Source of the DNA: Tethya wilhelma
Lineage: Eukaryota > Porifera > Demospongiae > Tethyida > Tethyidae
DNA length: 64,000 nt
Assembly (NCBI GenBank): GCA_964030475.1
Contig: CAXIPT010000008.1
Span: 875,501 to 939,500 of the forward strand
Direction of reading: 5' to 3'
Under the pieces are notes generated by a model that did no database searches, was not told where the DNA came from, and worked only from the letters and a program-made list of their open reading frames with translations. A program made the position numbers and the translations under genes. Shown one piece after another: positions 48,167-59,264 of this stretch; the stretch's first letter is position 1, and every line of letters starts with the position of its first letter.

Positions 48167-51039
48167 CTACTGAAATTCTTGAGAGTAACTTGACAGTAGT
48201 GTGGGCACTGAAGTCAGCTTGATTGACTCCTCCACATTCACATGTTCAACCACGCTTTTGAGACCAGTTCCATGTGTACCAGATGAATATAGAACATCAG
48301 TTTCGTGATCAGAATGTGAGTCTTGTTTTGATGACAAAGAAGTAAAGTTAGATTGATTGATTGAGCCAGTTGTTTGTGTGCTTGACTCAGACCCTATGCT
48401 TGATGTCAGCTTGTCCAAGCTTGTATCTTTTTTCAAGTTGTCGGCTCTTTCAATTTTGACACTCCCATGACCATCCGAACCAATTTTCTTCTCAACAGAA
48501 GTGGCATCAGATCTCACGTAACTTCCTCCCCCTCCACCTCCTCTGCCACCACCTCCTCCGGAGTAGCCACCACCACCACCACCACCAAACATCCCCACGG
48601 CTCCTCCTCCTCCAAAGCCACCGGACTGACCTCCACTCCCTCCGTTAGAGAAGCAGCAAGCACCTCCTGAAGCATCTTCCAGGAAACCCGCACCTCCATG
48701 ACCAAAGGAATACTCGTCAAATCCTGCAAACTCTCCATCTTCTCCACGAGCTCCATTTACGCCACCCTTTCCACGTTCTTCTCCCATACCGTCAGTACCG
48801 TTTGGTTCCAAACTTGCATCGCATCCATCGCAGCCCATTAGATCTCTCATTCCTCCACCACCTCCAGCAGCTATGAGAAGATTTTCCTCTGTGATTTCAT
48901 TGAGAGCAACAAATGTGCCTCCCCCACCACCAGAAGCCCGAGTGTGTCTTGTTGGTCCAGTCTGTGACATTCCACCACACAGTATGATGAGGACATCTGC
49001 TTTTTTCAACATAAAATTGGCAGAAATTATTGCTCCTTGACCTCCAAACTGTTTCTTTCCATCCACTGCCTTGGCTCCTTTTGCAGTGATACGATAGCAA
49101 CCTTTAGTTGGTATCCTAATGCGAAGGATCTTGTGTATGTATTTGAGTGTTATTGGAAAGTCTGGGCACCTACCAACAACTGTCTCACTCCACAATCCCC
49201 AACCTGATTCATTGATAGAACGGATCCTGAATCGATACTTGTATCCAGGACACAAGTAATCAACGTGTGCACAAAGTATGGTTTCTGACAGTTCGTAAAG
49301 TTGAGGCTCAACATCGATGCTGTCTTGTAAATTCCCATTGCCTTTTTTGCTCTCCTCAGTGTACTCAATTTGAAAACGAAGAGGCCATTTTTTGCATTCT
49401 TTTGGAAGCTGCCAAGAGAGTTGTATCAAGCTCTTGTGTGCTGGATTGCACTGTAGATCAATTGGACGTGCTCCTCCTCCTACATCTCCGATGGTCTCGA
49501 GTGTTTTGATAATCTTATCGGGGATGATTAGAGGAATGTAGTCATTTGTCACTGGATGAATGAGATCGATATTCTCTTTCCGAAGATCTTCTAACTTTTC
49601 AACCAAGTCGAAAAAGTGAGGTAGGCTGTGGGGAAGGGTTGGCATGATTTGGTGCAGCTCCATGACTGCTTGAAGTGTTTCTTTACACCTTTCTAGCTGT
49701 TCTTGGAGTCCCTCTTTACGTTCAGTACACTGCAATGATGCATGTGAGCCATAAATAATAATCAAGTAAGTTAAACCTCGACACAAAGTATAATAGTTGC
49801 ATGCAATACAGTTCTTAATGACTCAGAGCATGTGACAAGGTGGATACCCATGGGCTTACCACTTGAATAATTCATGCTAATTATTGAACTCTGATTGGCT
49901 GGTATTCTAGCTACATAACCACTGGTGGGTATTTTGTTGACTAAAATTTGTATACTTGTACATGACCTATAGACTACATTGTTGTTAATCAATTTATTTG
50001 CAAAAATATCCCCACATTCCTTTCACCTATTTAATGACACCAGGTATTTGTTACGACTTTGTTAGAAGCAATACAAATTGAAGTCTTATAATGATTTTTA
50101 ATAGGCTTCTCAGTCACATGATATATTAACATACCACTTCCATCACCCATTTGTCAAGCTTTTGCTTTCGTTCTTCAAGCACATCCATCAGCTTTGTGAA
50201 TTGAGTTATAACATCATTCTTGACTTGGACTGCTGTTGGCTCTAAAGCATTAATCTCACGCTGAATTGACTTCTTTGCAACTCTTAGTTTCATGATTGCA
50301 TCCTTGCTCTTCACACTCAACCCTTGTGCTTGTGTGCGAAGCCTTTTTACAGCCACTGGAATAGGCTCAAAGTGCTCTGACCTTGTGAGCCAATCTGACT
50401 CAGTGGTGCAAGATTTGTCACAAGCAAACTCACGATTGCTCTCAGAATACATGGTTGCTTTATTTCCTCGGTGACGAGAGCAGTAAAGGGTCACTTTTGG
50501 ACCAGGAACATGATCATTTTGGTATCTCCTGTGTCTCCGAACTGGTTCAAATCCACGATTGTGCTCTTTTTCTTCGCAGCTATGACAAAATTTGGTTTGC
50601 AAGCCAGGCTGACAATCTATGCACACCATAGTGGCAGGAACTTTGCATACAATACACACATCTGTTGGCAAAATGGTTGATTTTGAGCCCAAAACTTTTG
50701 ACTTTGTGAGAGCATCAATCACGGCGTAGTTTGGAGGGAAAAGAGTAATATCAGGAAGATCTATCTTGTGCCACACATTGCACACAGGACACTCAATTCC
50801 TTTTGTTGTCATGGTCCTAAGCAGGCATTTGGTACAGAATGTGTGTCCACATTTCAAACTTCGAGGAAATTGATTGAATTCTTGACCATATTGTTCAAAA
50901 CAGGCAGAGCATTGTAAAGTTTCTAATCCGATTGACTGTAGAAAAATAATAGTACACAATGTGCAGTCAGTGCACGTAGTATGCTTATCTAAGATATACT
51001 TACCGATTCTGCCAAAAGTTCTTCTGTATGCTGCTCCAT
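48167..51039 (-). CDS. TRIM-like RING/B-box/coiled-coil protein with FN3 and ALK/LTK-type glycine-rich domain
   Basis: Exons 51004-51039, 50135-50935 and 48167-49729, all phase 0, give 799 aa. RING C3HC4: Cys21, Cys24, Cys41, His43, Cys46, Cys49, Cys61, Cys64 (LKCGHTFCTKC, IECPVC). Two B-box-like zinc motifs follow (CIVCKVPATMVCIDC ... FCHSCEEKEH; LYCSRHRGNK ... FACDKSC), then a coiled coil (~210-330), an FN3-like domain (~365-465, YRFRIRSINESGWGLWSE) and a glycine-rich domain (~480-735: GGQGAIISANFMLKKADVLI, GGGGGTFVALNE, LLIAAGGGGGMRD, GGFGGGGAVGMFGGGGGGGY). The last matches the ALK/LTK extracellular glycine-rich fold signature, here with no signal peptide or helix, so it would be cytosolic. 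The N-terminal part predicts E3 ubiquitin ligase activity. The usual SPRY position of TRIM9-like proteins is taken by the glycine-rich domain. Confidence 0.85.
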
Positions 51040-51159
51040 GACATCTGTAGCTCGTAGTTCTGTGGTCAATGCATACCCAGGTTACCCCACTGACCCTTTT
51101 TATGCTGGAAATCGCGTGAGCACGTACCGGGGGCGGGCGCACTTCGGTAGATTCTCTAC

Positions 51160-51170
51160 TGCGCATGCGT
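51160..51170. promoter_or_regulatory. NRF1-like site upstream of the TRIM-like gene
   Basis: TGCGCATGCGT matches the NRF1 consensus (YGCGCAYGCGC) closely and lies about 120 bases before the start codon at 51039. Use as a promoter element is inference. Confidence 0.45.
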
Positions 51171-51404
51171 GCAGAGTTCTAGTCCATTGATATTGGGGAC
51201 TGACACCCTTGTTATACTTTTCTAATCTAGCAAGTCAACTGCATATTATATAGTAAAAAAAAATCTATAGGTATACAAAGCCAAGAATAATACTATTAAA
51301 CACACACCGAAAAAAAAGTTTATGATAAAAATTTGCTCAACACTAGAGTCAAAACCATATGTCCAAACTCAGGCTAAGTCTCTACAGATTTAGGTTCAGT
51401 GTTA

Positions 51405-54400
51405 TCATTTACTCTTTCTCACCATAGCTGGCTGAATACTAAACATTGATTCATTGATATTAGGCTCATCGACCTCTGTAATTGTTGGCAAACCCAAGCT
51501 AGAGGATTTGCCCTGTGAGCTTGAGAGAGTCCTCAATCTTCTGGTGGATTCATTTTCTTGTTGTTGGTTGTCTGTATTTCTTCTCTGTTGGATTAATTTG
51601 TATGCATTGTAAATCATGCTGAATAATACAGCTTCGCCTCTAATGATGTCACCATTCTCCTTCTTTTGTTTGACTTGTTTCAGATTCATCTTAAAATACT
51701 GGACTGTTTGAAAGACTAACGTAAATAAAAACGTAGCTAATGCAACACTAATGGAGACAGTAGAGGCAATATTTTGATTAATTTCATTGTTACTTGTGGC
51801 ATACAGTGTAATGCTTGTAAAAGCAACAAGGTTTAAAATAAAGATATTCTCAATTATGTTTGTAAGCCATTTCTTGTGTATCCTTTCTTTGTGAACTGCC
51901 AAATACTGAAAGAAAAGTAGACCAATGATTGCTGAATTGATACTGAGAAGATTTATACGTGGATCCCCAAGCACATTCATAGCAGGTACAAGGTATAAGA
52001 AGACTCGTACAATCAGCAGCAATCCAACCCAGTAGCGATGGGTCTTATTGTAGGGTACTTGATATGCCTCCACAAAAGCTATCACTTTAGTATTGCTCAT
52101 AAGCCAGGTTAAAGGTGTCCTGCTCTCTTTTCCGTAAGTAATGTTATTACGTTTTGCTTTATCATCAAATAGTAGAAGCCACTGCCAACAAAAGAGTAAA
52201 AGTGTGTACACAATTCCTATAATGAGAACACAGAGTGCTACAATGAACAGGGGTATGTGTTTTCCTTCAAGAAATGGTAGATTTCCATCAAACAGCCACA
52301 CTTGTCTCTTTGAGCCATCAGAGTATTCTAATGTAGCTGATGAGAAAGCAGCTATGATTACACGTATGAGTTTGGCATAGGAAAGTAGAATGAGTGTGGC
52401 CAATGTTGCTATCGACTTTCTCCCAAAAAGTTTTGCAAATTTGCTAGAATAGTCACTAATGACGATTATGGTAATTACTAAGGAAATGATGTATATTGGA
52501 AAGGCAAGTTGTAGCCACACTTTAGCATAGCCATCCATTCCATCAAAGAAGCAGGTCTCGAATCCAAAGTCTAAGTTAACCCATGCTAGGAATACTGTTA
52601 ATACATTTGGCATAGCAAAGGGCAAAAATGTTGCTCTGTTTGCAATGACTATATTTGCATAAAAGATCAGACCATTGATTAATCCATCTGTCACTGTCAA
52701 GTTGCACTTTAGAAGAATGGTTACAAGTAGAACACCAGCTATGGCGAAAACAATAAGTAATGCCAGCCAGTGGTTGGAACAGACCTTGCAACGTGAAGTA
52801 CCAAGGGAGAGACTGAATCCCTCGCTACAAGATCCACAGAGTATGCCAGAACGATTGAATTCACAAAGGCCATCGGAACCATTGGGTAAATTTAAGTTGA
52901 CAGAGATGGTTGAACTAGGTGGGTAGCAGTAGTCAAGAGGACACTGCCTATGGAACACATAGCTATCAAGTTTGATTTCTGAATCATTCACGTAAGAGAA
53001 CCATGTGCTACCATTCCTTACTACAGACTCGGTGTCAATTTCACAGTAAGCTATGTATTGGGGAAAGAGAGCACGATGACAATCACAGCGTCGACCAACG
53101 TCTTCAAATCCAACTGGGCAAGGTAAAATAGTGACATTAACAAGTCTAGTTGATATCCCAGCACGATCACATGGTCCTTCAGCATACAGATTTAACTGAT
53201 CAAAATCAACTGAAGAAAACACATTGTACTTCAGATCATTGCACATTATGCTGTCATTGTTGCTTATTATTTGGATGTATTGTCCCCCGGCCAGTTGTGA
53301 GTATCCTCCATTTTCTTCTTGTGAAAGAGTTGCGTAGATAATCCTATCTACTCCAGTTATTGTGTTATTGACCTGGTCAACGATGGCAAGAGATAATTGA
53401 AATGTTTCTCCTTTTTTGACCTGTATTCTTGATGGTTTGTAATCACAATCTGGAACATTATCGTCACCCCTGCAAAAACACACACGAACTGCATCAGATG
53501 TGATTTGGGTTGAAATTGGAGGTTCAATATTTGTAGCACTGAAAATGAATGGAATTGCGCTTGGATAGGTATCTTCATTCTCAGGATACTTGTAGAAAAA
53601 CTCAGAATAGGGACTTAATAGACACCTATCTATGAGACCTCCATAGAGATCACTGCCACTTACACTAGCTGTGTTGTTGTAGAAGAAGGTGTTGAGTATG
53701 TTTAAATTGAAACGATCAAAATCAACCATCGATATCAAATATTCAGGAATCACTTGGAAGAAACACTCCCCACTTAAAGGGAAAGACTTACATGTAGCTA
53801 GGTTTGTATCATCAAAAACACTCAATGCTCCTCCATAATCGGCTAAGTTACGAGTAAATGTTAGTGCTACGTTATTGGACATACCAACCTCTTCATACCT
53901 AGTTTTAATGATGTATAGTTTGGAACTGGATTCTAAACACATCCCACCTCCTCTTTCAGCCTGGTTTTCAAAAAACTCAAGGGTGTGTTGGGGATCAAGA
54001 TTATTGACACTAGATACAAGTCTTGTGATTGTACTTATAGCATGGATGCCACCACCATGCTGGAAAGCTTTGTTTCTAGCTAATTGTACATTTCCTTCAA
54101 AATTCAATTCACTCTGGTGTGAAGTAATACCTCCACCTGACATTGCTGTATTATTTGCAATAATGAGGTCTCCGTATGCATAAAGCTTGCTTTCTACCAA
54201 AAACATAGCACCTCCTACTTCGGCCATGTTGTAGATTAGCTCAGTCCTTCCACTAAAAATTACATTGCTTTGAAGCAGAACCAATGCTCCTCCTTCTCTT
54301 AAGTCTGGAGTGCTCAAGCTACAGTTACCACTATCAAGCAAATTATTAGCAAATGTAGTGTTTCCAGTGAACGTTAAATTGCTATAAAATGCTACCATTC

Positions 54401-57054
54401 CTCTACAATTGTTAGATATAGTAGTAGAGCCAGAGAAATGTACTCTACTGTTAAAAATGCCTATGTATCCATAATTAAATTGTTTTGAGATGCCGACTAT
54501 ACCACTTAATATATTGCTTTGGAATGCACTGTCAATTATTTCAATAGAGCCAGCACAATCAACCGTCACTCCTCCATCTCTAGTACCAATAAATTTTCCA
54601 TTATACACGTATGCATTGCTTCTAATTATCTTTATTGCTCCACCTGTGTTGTGGATGAAATTGCTATCAACTATTCTAACATTGCTATCTATAGCAGCGA
54701 ACACGCCAGTGAAATTATTGCTCTCCTCTGGAAATATGCCACTAACAGTGTTAACCTTCTGAATGGTATTCTCTCTGAAAGTACATCTGTTCAGAGTGGC
54801 GGTGCTGTTTACAATGTACACTGCTGCAGCACCTATTCCATAGTGACACAAGATAATACTGTAGAATGTACTGTTAAACATGGTAAAGTTACCACCATGG
54901 GTCACTACAACTGCTCCCACTTCAACTACTGGTTTATAACTACCTCCATTAAAATGGAAGAATGAACACCTCAATATTTCAGCCACAGCTACGCTAGTCA
55001 GTACCAGTTTTGTAATCACAATCTGGAACATTATCGTTACCCCTGCAAAAACACACACGAACTGCATCAGATGTGATTTGGGTTGAAATTGGAGGTTCAA
55101 TATTTGTAGCACTGAAAATGAATGGAATTGCGCTTGGATAGGTATCTTCATTCTCAGGATACTTGTAGAAAAACTCAGAATAGGGAGTTAATAGACACCT
55201 ATCTATCAGACCTCCATAGAGATTACTGCCACTTACACTAGCTGTGTTGTTGTAGAAGAAGGTGTTGAGTATGTTTAAATTGAAACGATCAAAATCAATC
55301 ATCGATATCAAATACTCAGGAATCACTTGGAAGAAACACTCCCCACTTAATGGGAAAGACTTACATGTAGCTATGTTTGTATCATCAAAAACACTCAATG
55401 CTCCTCCATAATCGGCTAAGTTACGAGTAAATGTTAGTGCTACGTTATTGGACATACCAACCTCTTCATACCTAGTTTTAATGATGTATAGTTTGGAACT
55501 GGATTCTAAACACATCCCACCTCCTCTTTCAGCCTGGTTTTCACAAAACTCAAGGGTATGTTGGGGATCAAGATTATTGACACTAGATACAAGTCTTGTG
55601 ACCGTACTTATAGCATGGATGCCACCACCATGCTGGAAAGCTTTGTTTCTAGCTAACAGTACATTTCCTTCAAAATTCAATTCACTCTGGTGTGCAGTAA
55701 TACCTCCACCTGACATTGCTGTGTTATTTGCAATAATGAGGTCTCCATATGCATAAAGCTTACTTTCTACCAAAAACATAGCACCTCCTACTTCAGCCGT
55801 GTTGTAGATTAGCTCAGTCCTTCCACTAAAAATCACATTGCTTTGAAGCAGAACCAATGCTCCTCCTTCTCTTAGGTCTGGAGTGCTCAAGCTACAGTTA
55901 CCATTATCAAGCGAATTATTGACAAATGTAGTGTTCCCGGTGAACGTTAAATTGCTATAAAATGCTATCATTCCTCTACAGTTGTTAGATATAGTAGTAA
56001 AGCCAGAGAAATGTACTCTACTGTTAAAAATGCCTATGTATCCATAATTAAATTGTTTTGAAATGCCGACTATACCACTTAATACATTGCTTTGGAATGC
56101 ACTGTCAATTATATCAATAGAGCCAGCACAATCAACCGTCACTCCTCCATCTCTAGTACCAATAAATTTCCCATTATACACGTATGCATTGCTTCTAATT
56201 ATCTTTATTGCTCCACCTGTGTTGTGGATGAAATTGCTATCAACTATTCTAACATTGCTATCTATAGCAGCGAACACGCCAGTGAAATTATTGCTCTCTC
56301 CTGGAAATATGCCACTAACAGTGTTAATCTTCTGAATGGTATTCTTTCTGAAAGTACATCTGTTCAGAGTGGCGGTGCTGTTTACAATGTACACTGCTGC
56401 AGCACCTACACCATAGTGACACAAGATAATACTGTAGAATGTACTGTTAAACATGGTAAAATTACCACCATGGGTCACTACAACTGCTCCCACTTCAACT
56501 ACTGGTTTGTAACTACCTCCATTTAAATGGAAGAATGAACACCTCAATATTTCAGGCACAGCTATTCTAGTCAGTACCAGTGTTGGTCCATTACGTCCTT
56601 GAACTCCTTTGAACATGCATTCTTCTATAGCTAGATGGTCCAGATGGATGAGAGTGTTGTTCATGCATCCAACAAAATTCAATCCCTTTATTGCAACAGA
56701 CTGAACTGTGTCTACTATTATTCGAGTAGATTCATCACATGTGATGGTTGTAGCTGTATCAGAGTCATTATTCATGATAGTTGTATCAACAGACATTGTC
56801 AAGTTAAACTTATCATGAATGTAGAGGTTGGATGAAAGTGTGTGGTTCCCAGGCTGAAAAATGAGAGAGGTATTTGAGTCAAAGTAGTTGTTTGCTTGAG
56901 AGGCATAATGAGAGAGATTGAAGCAGGGATATCCATTTTCCACAGAACATTGAGTACTTCTTGGTGTTGGTGTGACGTAATAGGTATCAGCTGATGAGAG
57001 ACTGAACAGCATTGCTATAAGATAGAAGACTGTTGAAACACAATCCCGAATCAT
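51405..57054 (-). pseudogene. Beta-helix/EGF-like/multi-pass membrane receptor, frame broken by an internal duplication
   Basis: Intronless. ATG at 57054-57052 gives a signal peptide (MIRDCVSTVFYLIAMLFSLS). Then come Asn-rich, right-handed beta-helix repeats of polymorphic-outer-membrane-protein type (GGALVLLQSNVIF, GGAMFLVESKL, GGGITAHQSEL, GGGIHAIS), a Cys-rich stretch (CDCHRALFPQYIAYC; GILCGSCSEGFSLSLGTSRC), and at least eight hydrophobic helices ending in a ~100-aa tail near 51405. As assembled, translation from 57054 stops at 54994 (junction ...DCDYKTGTD); the rest is open in another frame from 55151 to 51405. Removing one 1,573-base copy would give 473 + 1,573 + 2,031 = 4,077 nt, exactly 1,359 codons. 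So it is either a recently broken gene or an assembly duplication of an intact 1,358-aa receptor. Confidence 0.75.
53436..56581. repeat. Direct tandem duplication, 2 x 1,573 bp
   Basis: Copies 53436-55008 and 55009-56581 align at a constant offset of 1,573 at the start, middle and end, so there are no indels between them. Differences are a few tens of substitutions by eye. The junction shows only one base of possible microhomology (T). 1,573 is not a multiple of three, so the duplication shifts the reading frame of the surrounding gene. Confidence 0.9.
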
Positions 57055-57278
57055 TTTTGCATCACAACACTAGCTCTGCAGTTACAGCTAATAAAGGATC
57101 TATATACTGAACTAAATAAAGCTGTTGTGGAGTATCTTTATAAAGACACACTGTATTATGTATCAATTTAATAATTAATTATTTGCATTCGAAGGTATGA
57201 AATACTTATAGATTCAAGTTGTACTCTATACTTCTAATGTCATAATGCATACCATAGTACTCATAATTCCTATAGACC

Positions 57279-57613
57279 ACAAGTATAGTAAATATTTCAT
57301 AAAAATTAGCAGTGTAGGAATGGGCAGTGCTGTAAAAAGAAAGGAAACAAGGCTGGGACTTTAAATTTCGGCACATGACTACTTCATTTCCGTGGTCTCT
57401 ATCATAGAATCATGATTAAAATTCTGATTCCAATTTAGTCATGGTTTATTTAAATAAATTTGAAGGTATAGAGGCAACCTATGTGAGCTTGGAAAACTTT
57501 AAAAATGAAGTAGTCATGTGCCGAAATTTAAAGTCCCAGCCTTGTTTCCTTTCTTTTTATAGCACTGCCCATTCCTACACTGCTAATTTTTATGAAATTT
57601 TTACTATACTTGT
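57279..57613. repeat. Long inverted repeat, arms of about 110 bases
   Basis: The left arm 57279-57389 (ACAAGTATAGTAAATATTTC ... GCACATGACTACTTCATTT) is nearly the exact reverse complement of the right arm 57503-57613, with a ~113-base spacer. It lies just upstream of the beta-helix receptor gene and could form a strong cruciform or hairpin RNA; a foldback transposon remnant is an alternative. Confidence 0.8.
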
Positions 57614-57722
57614 TTGTTCACTTTTTTCAACACTAAGGTGCTCAATTGCAATTGAGTATAAGCTTTCAGAGACTGGTCAGTCTCTACAAAAAGCATGAGC
57701 TACTGTTTTCAAGTACACTGGA

Positions 57723-57797
57723 TGCGCATGCGCATTATATCCATGCAAACCACGTGGTCTGTTGACGACCTTTACCTACTACATCAAGATGGCTACA
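57723..57797 (+). promoter_or_regulatory. Orphan promoter-like cluster: NRF1, CACGTG and YY1-type sites
   Basis: TGCGCATGCGCA (57723-57734, NRF1 consensus), CACGTG (57751-57756) and CAAGATGGCTAC (57785-57796, YY1-type and also a Kozak-like ATG) are clustered as in housekeeping promoters. The ATG opens only a 20-codon frame (MATFKCSILYQ ...). I found no gene behind it on the plus strand before 59265. Confidence 0.4.
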
Positions 57798-58339
57798 TTC
57801 AAGTGCAGTATTTTATACCAGAGTTTTAAATGCCTAGATTTTGTTTGTTAAATAGCTTTTAGGCACCAAACGAGTATAAAAGGACGTAGTTCGGATGAAG
57901 TCAAGTTCCACTGTACAGTTAAAGCTGGCTGAATGCCTTTTGTTTGTCTGGAAATCGCGTTCAAGTTTGTCAGTTAGGAAGGAAGGAAGAAAGGAAGGAA
58001 GAAGAAAACAAAATCGCACTCACTATCCACTGAGGGAGGCTTTAATCTATGTCTGAAGGCTTAGCTGTCATTCTTTGAAAGTTTATGAACATAAACATTT
58101 TGTATTGTGTCTATGATAATGGGACAGTCGGTCCATTCCTACTATACGTACTACCGTACGTATGATATTAATTAGCAATAAATAAACTTTGATATTTCAA
58201 GCTTATAATCAATTGATGATTGATTGATGAAAGTATGGTCTGGGAGTATGTTTCCTCATCACAACATGTACCCATTACACTTGCTTCAATGTTTCAGCAT
58301 TCCAATTTGGCAAGCCTTATTTCTATCCATGAAATTCAC

Positions 58340-58550
58340 AACAGTCAGCAGTGAATATTGTGGTAAATAAATTAGGAGCCACTTTTTGCAGGAAAAACAT
58401 ACTAATTAACTCAAAAGTTGAAGTCACAGTTTTCAGTCACAATCTGCTGAAATATTGCTTTGAATCTTGATTGGATTACTGTTAGCCTCATTTATTTTAC
58501 AAGGAGATGGTGGAGTTAGTGATTACGCTGCTAATCAGAAAATTTGCTAC
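58340..58550 (+). pseudogene. Partial 5' duplicate of the 7-TM protein gene
   Basis: This segment matches 59128-59345: both have CAGTCAGCAGTGAATAT and TGATTGGATTACTGTTAGCC followed by a signal-peptide sequence (LIGLLLASFILQGDG). The ATG of the downstream gene (AATATGATTGCT) is missing here (AATATTGCT), and after about 50 bases of similarity the frame diverges. A start-less relic. Confidence 0.65.
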
Positions 58551-58906
58551 CCTTGGTGCCGCATATATACTATAAAATACGATCTGTTCCTTGATGTTGG
58601 CTATCTTCACAGCACTATCGTAGTTATCTTTGTAAAGATATCAGGCCACACTCTAGGCTATATCTATATGACTCGCTCAGGCTCGCCCCTAATCCAGCCC
58701 ACCAGCACCATGTACATGTATGTACCAGTGCATATGCAGTGCGTGCACCCGGTACCCACGTACCCGCGGGCCCGGTACCCGGGAATTAGAGATCACGTGA
58801 GTTACGTTGATCGCGCGCGCTGAAAATTAAATTACCGTGGTAAGGTCAAAGGTGAGAGCCTGGGAACGTCCTTCCTAACCGCAAGTGTATACGTGTAAGG
58901 TCAATG

Positions 58907-58958
58907 TAGCCTCGTTTTGGGCCTGGGAAATGGGCCTGGGAGGCTGGGAACGAGGCTA
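58907..58958. repeat. Short foldback (TAGCCTCG ... CGAGGCTA)
   Basis: TAGCCTCG and CGAGGCTA arms with internal GGGCCTGGGA repeats; a member of the dispersed foldback group. Confidence 0.55.
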
Positions 58959-59005
58959 AGGTCAATGGTGAGAGCCTGGGAAAGAGGCTAAGTTACGCCC
59001 CTGAT

Positions 59006-59054
59006 GTAGTCTCGCAGGCCAGACTCTTCCCAAGGGGCTGGCCCGCGAGACTAC
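59006..59054. repeat. Foldback GTAGTCTCGCAGGCCAG
   Basis: GTAGTCTCGCAGGCCAGAC pairs with GGCTGGCCCGCGAGACTAC (imperfect), loop of about 11 bases. Confidence 0.65.
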
Positions 59055-59264
59055 CCCTGATGATCATTGTTAGTATAATAACAAGAGTATTATACTCTTG
59101 ATAATAATCATAGGAATGAAAATTATTCGCAGCAGTCAGCAGTGAATATAAATTGATTGTGCTAAATAAATTAGGGCAAACATTTGTTGTGACCAGTCTA
59201 CCTGCAGGGGGAAAAAATATTCTAACTTGAACTTCAAGTCATTTCAGTCACAAGCAAAATAAAT

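Larger units (their letters stand above)
57798..59264. other. Spacer with a duplicated gene start and foldbacks
   Basis: Holds the partial duplicate at 58340-58550 and foldbacks at 58907-58958 and 59006-59054. No complete gene seen. Confidence 0.4.

Noticed and set aside
53875..56835. Plus-strand open frames of 66-148 codons opposite the beta-helix gene
   Set aside because: Shadows of the minus-strand coding sequence; they occur twice only because the region is duplicated.
58467..58823. 118-codon plus-strand frame as an independent gene
   Set aside because: Its start is the decayed duplicate of the 7-TM gene signal peptide; beyond it the sequence is repeat-like and lacks any domain.
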